From NCBI GenBank assembly GCA_032622095.1, contig CP136064.1:171872310-171936309 (forward strand): DNA of 64,000 nt. Reading direction: 5' to 3'. This document shows positions 60,947-64,000 of this stretch, in pieces. A program made the translations under genes and the position numbers. This DNA is from Siphonodentalium dalli (Eukaryota > Mollusca > Scaphopoda > Gadilida > Siphonodentaliidae). Within the stretch, counting starts at the first letter, position 1; every line of letters starts with the position of its first letter. Under the pieces are notes generated by a model. It saw only the letters and a list, made by a program, of their open reading frames with translations, made no database searches and was not told the DNA's origin.

Positions 60947-61714
60947 ATGTCATTCAGTAAGCTGAACAAATTCTGCAGAAAACCAACTGAACCAGCCAAA
61001 GGGAGACAAACACACATCCCGGTTTTGTTAGCTGACAGCAAAGGGAGAAGCCTAAGAAATGAACTTCCATCCCGACATGACCAAACCAACGTCATAAAAT
61101 CCATCAAGTTCTGGTGCGAAAAAGGGCACAACTCAAGACGAGCATCCTCATGGCTAAATAGAAACTTGTCAAGAGAATTAAAACAGTTGAGCCAAATAAA
61201 GAAGATCCACTTGTACGTGTGGCTGGGAACGTGCGACCTGACCAGCATAGATAAAAACCAACACATACAACTAAGAACATCCGATACCAGAGAAGCTGTC
61301 AACGACATCGAAGAAAAATTTCGAGAAATTCGTCGAATAGTGGAACGTCATAGTCACAAAGTGAAGCTAACATTTCTAGAGACTCCAATCTATTCAATAG
61401 TAGAGTTTAATCGAAGCAGAAAACACCAAGACCCATCAATATTTGCCGATAGTGACAAGCTACTGCTGGAACAAGTCTACCAACTTAATAGCGGGATTAG
61501 AAGGCTAAATGGGGAACTAAATTCTCACTCACCACAATTCTCTAGTGATATCTCCAGAAATCCGGTAACATCAAAGAAAAATTCGAAGTTACCAAGACAC
61601 GTGTATAATTTCAACGTATACACAGACGGACTGCATCCATCACCAACTCTCGCAAAGGCTTGGCTCAAAAAGATTGGTGAACAAATGAAGAGGGACTGCT
61701 GGGAAGAGGAGTAA
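60947..61714 (+). CDS. Retrotransposon ORF1, SGNH/GDSL-hydrolase-like
   Basis: A complete ORF of 255 residues. Three SGNH blocks are visible: LLADSKGRSL with the nucleophile-position Ser31, a WLGTCDLT block (residues 92-99) in place of the usual GxND, and TDGLHPSP with Asp227 and His230 of the catalytic pair. Known of the family: CR1-type LINEs often carry such an esterase in ORF1, proposed to act on lipid or to support particle formation. Here there is no visible zinc knuckle or coiled coil. The frame is intact although ORF2 is damaged. Whether it is catalytically active cannot be told, because the Asn block is altered. Confidence 0.75.
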   Translation: MSFSKLNKFCRKPTEPAKGRQTHIPVLLADSKGRSLRNELPSRHDQTNVIKSIKFWCEKGHNSRRASSWLNRNLSRELKQLSQIKKIHLYVWLGTCDLTSIDKNQHIQLRTSDTREAVNDIEEKFREIRRIVERHSHKVKLTFLETPIYSIVEFNRSRKHQDPSIFADSDKLLLEQVYQLNSGIRRLNGELNSHSPQFSSDISRNPVTSKKNSKLPRHVYNFNVYTDGLHPSPTLAKAWLKKIGEQMKRDCWEEE

Positions 61715-61784
61715 AACACACCAGGGTATACACTTTCACATTATCACGCAAGTCAGCTGTGGGTTTTTCCACGCTATACTTGTT

Positions 61785-62744
61785 GTGATGTGGAAGTTTG
61801 TACTATGTCTGTTGATTCCATTCGCCATCGCTCACTATTTGATAAGGAAGAACACTGAGATCCCAACCAACTATCAACAAGTAGCGTCACTATTACAGCA
61901 AAGACTGAGGTCTTCTGGGAGCTCGCCCATAACGTTGCCCATAAAATCTGGCAGTAACACACCCATCATCCTCTTACTGCTTGTGCTAGCAGGAGATATC
62001 GAGAAAAATCCTGGTCCCACCAAGAAGGATGCAAATATCTTCCCATGCGGTTTCTGTGATGACGCCACCAACTGGACAAATGGAGGAGCATGCTGCGACA
62101 AATGTAGTATATGGTACCATAAGTCCTGCCTTGAAATGTGTACCCGAGAAATCAGCAACCTAAAAAACGTGTCATGGCTGTGCTGTCGATGCGACAACAT
62201 AAACGTATCATCATTCACCTTCCACAGTTATGAGGTCAACTGCTCAAACTATTATGACCCATTGGACCAATCCAACATAACACTGAATACGACGCTAAAC
62301 AGCACCACATTCAGCCCTCTTAAGGCAAGCAGTCCGCGGGACATACCAAGCCCAAAGAGATACACTCCTAACATACATGCCTCGGACCACGGATCCATGT
62401 CATCAAACATCTGCAACCCGAAACCGAAAGAAAACCTAAGAGTAATGACTATCAACTGCCAAAGTATCAATGGGAAAACATCAGAATTCCACGCCCTTCT
62501 AAATTACACCAAACCTGATGTCATATGCGGTTGTGAATCTTGGTTAAGGGGGATAAAACCTGGACAAAACCCAACCCAGAACTCAACAAAATCCTGTGAA
62601 GTGTTTCCACCTGGATATGAGGTATACCGAAATGATAGAGACTCACTAGGCGGGGGTGTCTTCATATTAGTCAACAAAGAGCTGATCTCAGAAGAAAGGG
62701 CTGAGTACGTTACAGAATGCGAGCTGGAATGGGTGAAGGACTGA
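61785..62744 (+). pseudogene. Retrotransposon ORF2, 5' part: leader, 2A motif, PHD finger, endonuclease
   Basis: Residues 1-20 are hydrophobic (MMWKFVLCLLIPFAIAHYLI), signal-peptide-like. A second hydrophobic run, IILLLLVLA, leads into GDIEKNPGP (residues 70-78), the consensus 2A motif where ribosomes skip the Gly-Pro bond. Residues 88-136 form a C4HC3 PHD finger (C88, C91, C104, C107, H112, C115, C133, C136). From about residue 220, LRVMTINCQSI and PDVICGCESWL begin an APE-type endonuclease. The frame closes at 62744 (..ECELEWVKD), and the protein resumes in another frame. Confidence 0.85.
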
Positions 62745-63649
62745 AGGTGAAGCTAATCAACAGCAAAGATTTACTGATTGGTTCTTTCTATATGCCACAT
62801 AGAAATGAGAGTGACCTGAAGCTACTTGAAGACTCGCTACAGAAAATACGGCAAACAAGCCAACAAAACATCTTTCTGACGGGTGACTTCAACTGCCCTG
62901 GGATAAATTGGGATTCCCTTACCATCGACAAGGATGCGCCAGATAAAGCCATACACCAGAAGCTAGTAGACATCACCGACCGACTGACGCAAGTACAAAG
63001 GAAACCCACTAGAGGAGACAATTTACTTGATCTAGTATTTACATCAAACGCCTCATTGATAAAAAACACCACAAACATCCCAGGACTATCAGACCATGAC
63101 ATCATTATTACAGACATGGAGACGAAACCACACTACGCTCCGAAATGTAAACGTCGACGCTTCAACTTCAAAAAGGCAGAATGGGACCTAATTCAAGCAG
63201 ACATCAGACAAGCCGATATTGACATGTTGCGCAGCGTGATAGCAGGTGAACAAGACACTGATAACATGTGGACAAAATTCAGAGATGCTGTAACCAAATC
63301 CATGGAGAAGCATATACCATCGTCAGTGGTCAGGACAAATCACAACCCACCATGGATCAATAGATCAATCCATAAGATGCTGAGGAAGAAGAAGAGGCTA
63401 TACAAACAAGCGAGAAAGAAAAACGACTGGAAAAACTATCGCCATTACCAGAAGGAGTGTCAAAGATCCATAAGGAAATCAGAGTGGACATATATAAACA
63501 ACAACATCAAAGAAGGCTTTGACAAAAATAATTCTAAACCCTTCTGGAGCTACATCAAATCAAAGAGAAATGACTCAATCGGAGTGGCGCCCCTTAAGAT
63601 GGATGGAACATCACACCAGACCCACAGGAAAAAGCAGAAATATTGCTGA
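62717..63649 (+). pseudogene. Retrotransposon ORF2, middle part: endonuclease end and linker
   Basis: Continues the endonuclease from about 62746 in a shifted frame: LLIGSFYMPHRNESD, IFLTGDFNCPGINWDSL, RGDNLLDLVFTS, LSDHDIIITDM. A basic linker toward the RT follows (PPWINRSIHKMLRKKKRLYK). The apparent ATG at 62717 is not a real start. The frame ends at 63649 after a second shift near 63600. Confidence 0.85.
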
Positions 63650-64000
63650 AACAATTCAAATCCGTATTCACCATCGATGACCCTAAACGACAGCCGCCGA
63701 AACTGGACGACCTCCACCTACCTTCGATACCAGACCTAGAAATAGCAGTCGAAGGAGTCGAAAAGTTGCTGCGAAAACAGAATGTTCACAAAGCACCAGG
63801 GGCCGGGGACAACATCCCAAACATGGTGCTTAAAGAATGTGCAAGGGATATAGCACCACCACTCACCAGGATCTTCAAGCAGTCTATAAAACGGGGACAC
63901 TACCATCAGACTGGAAGAGTGCAAATATATCGGCCATATACAAGAAAGGAGACAAGCATGCTGCCGAGAACTACAGACCTATACCCTCCCCTCCCCCCCT
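63605..64000 (+). pseudogene. Retrotransposon ORF2, start of reverse transcriptase, cut by the window edge
   Basis: In the next frame: ITPDPQEKAEILLKQFKSVF, then the HKAPGAGDNIPNMVLKECA block before the RT core. A further shift near 63890 leads to TLPSDWKSANISAIYKKGDK and ENYRPI. The RT palm with its Asp residues should lie to the right of 64000. Confidence 0.8.

Larger units (their letters stand above)
60861..64000 (+). mobile_element. CR1-like APE-type non-LTR retrotransposon with 2A motif (runs off the right edge)
   Basis: Order: short 5' leader (start approximate), ORF1 with SGNH hydrolase signatures, 70 bp gap, ORF2 with hydrophobic leader, 2A motif, PHD finger, APE endonuclease, and the beginning of the reverse transcriptase at the edge. 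ORF2 is broken by at least three frame changes (near 62740, 63600 and 63890), so this copy is inactive unless the sequence has errors. Confidence 0.88.

Overview
This window is animal (metazoan) genomic DNA: AT-rich, about two thirds non-coding, with long GT-AG introns and dense interspersed repeats. The host gene, LINE, SINE, Harbinger, hAT-like and piggyBac-like content fits a marine invertebrate (hemichordate, mollusc or similar). The species cannot be fixed from the sequence alone.

One host gene dominates. Fourteen exons on the minus strand, from 47173 down to 4121, join in frame without a break into 592 residues. They match ANKIB1, an ankyrin-repeat, RBR-type (RING1-IBR-RING2) E3 ubiquitin ligase. 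The order is a probable N-myristoylation start, ankyrin repeats, a UBA-like helical region, RING1, IBR, RING2 with the catalytic Cys, and the start of the Ariadne-like helical region. The last exons lie beyond the left edge, and the 5' UTR begins upstream of a splice acceptor at 47211.

The introns hold the rest. Regions 1-6000, 20-23.8, 26.2-27.1, 37.1-39.8 and 47.6-49.5 kb carry several families of short elements with internal tandem arrays of about 150-190 bp units. Many foldback MITEs occur, including TTAA-flanked piggyBac-type ones. Region 11.9-16.5 kb is an apparently complete Harbinger transposon with 140 bp terminal inverted repeats, a two-exon transposase with its DDE residues, and a convergent MADF-domain partner gene. 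Region 29.2-34.9 kb is a nest: a 365 bp tandem duplication, an L2-like LINE between the parts of its second copy, a hAT-type element with an 8 bp target duplication inside the LINE's endonuclease region, and an inverted, truncated copy of that hAT on the far side.

From 47.2 to 60.9 kb there is no convincing host gene, only repeats and two unrecognised ORF fragments. From about 60.9 kb to the right edge lies a second non-LTR retrotransposon. Its ORF1 is an SGNH-hydrolase-like protein. Its ORF2 begins with a hydrophobic leader, a canonical 2A ribosome-skipping motif (GDIEKNPGP), a PHD finger and an APE-type endonuclease, then breaks by frameshift before the reverse transcriptase. The 2A-bearing ORF2, inverted MITE arms around the catalytic exon of ANKIB1, and the dated nest of insertions are the most interesting observations.
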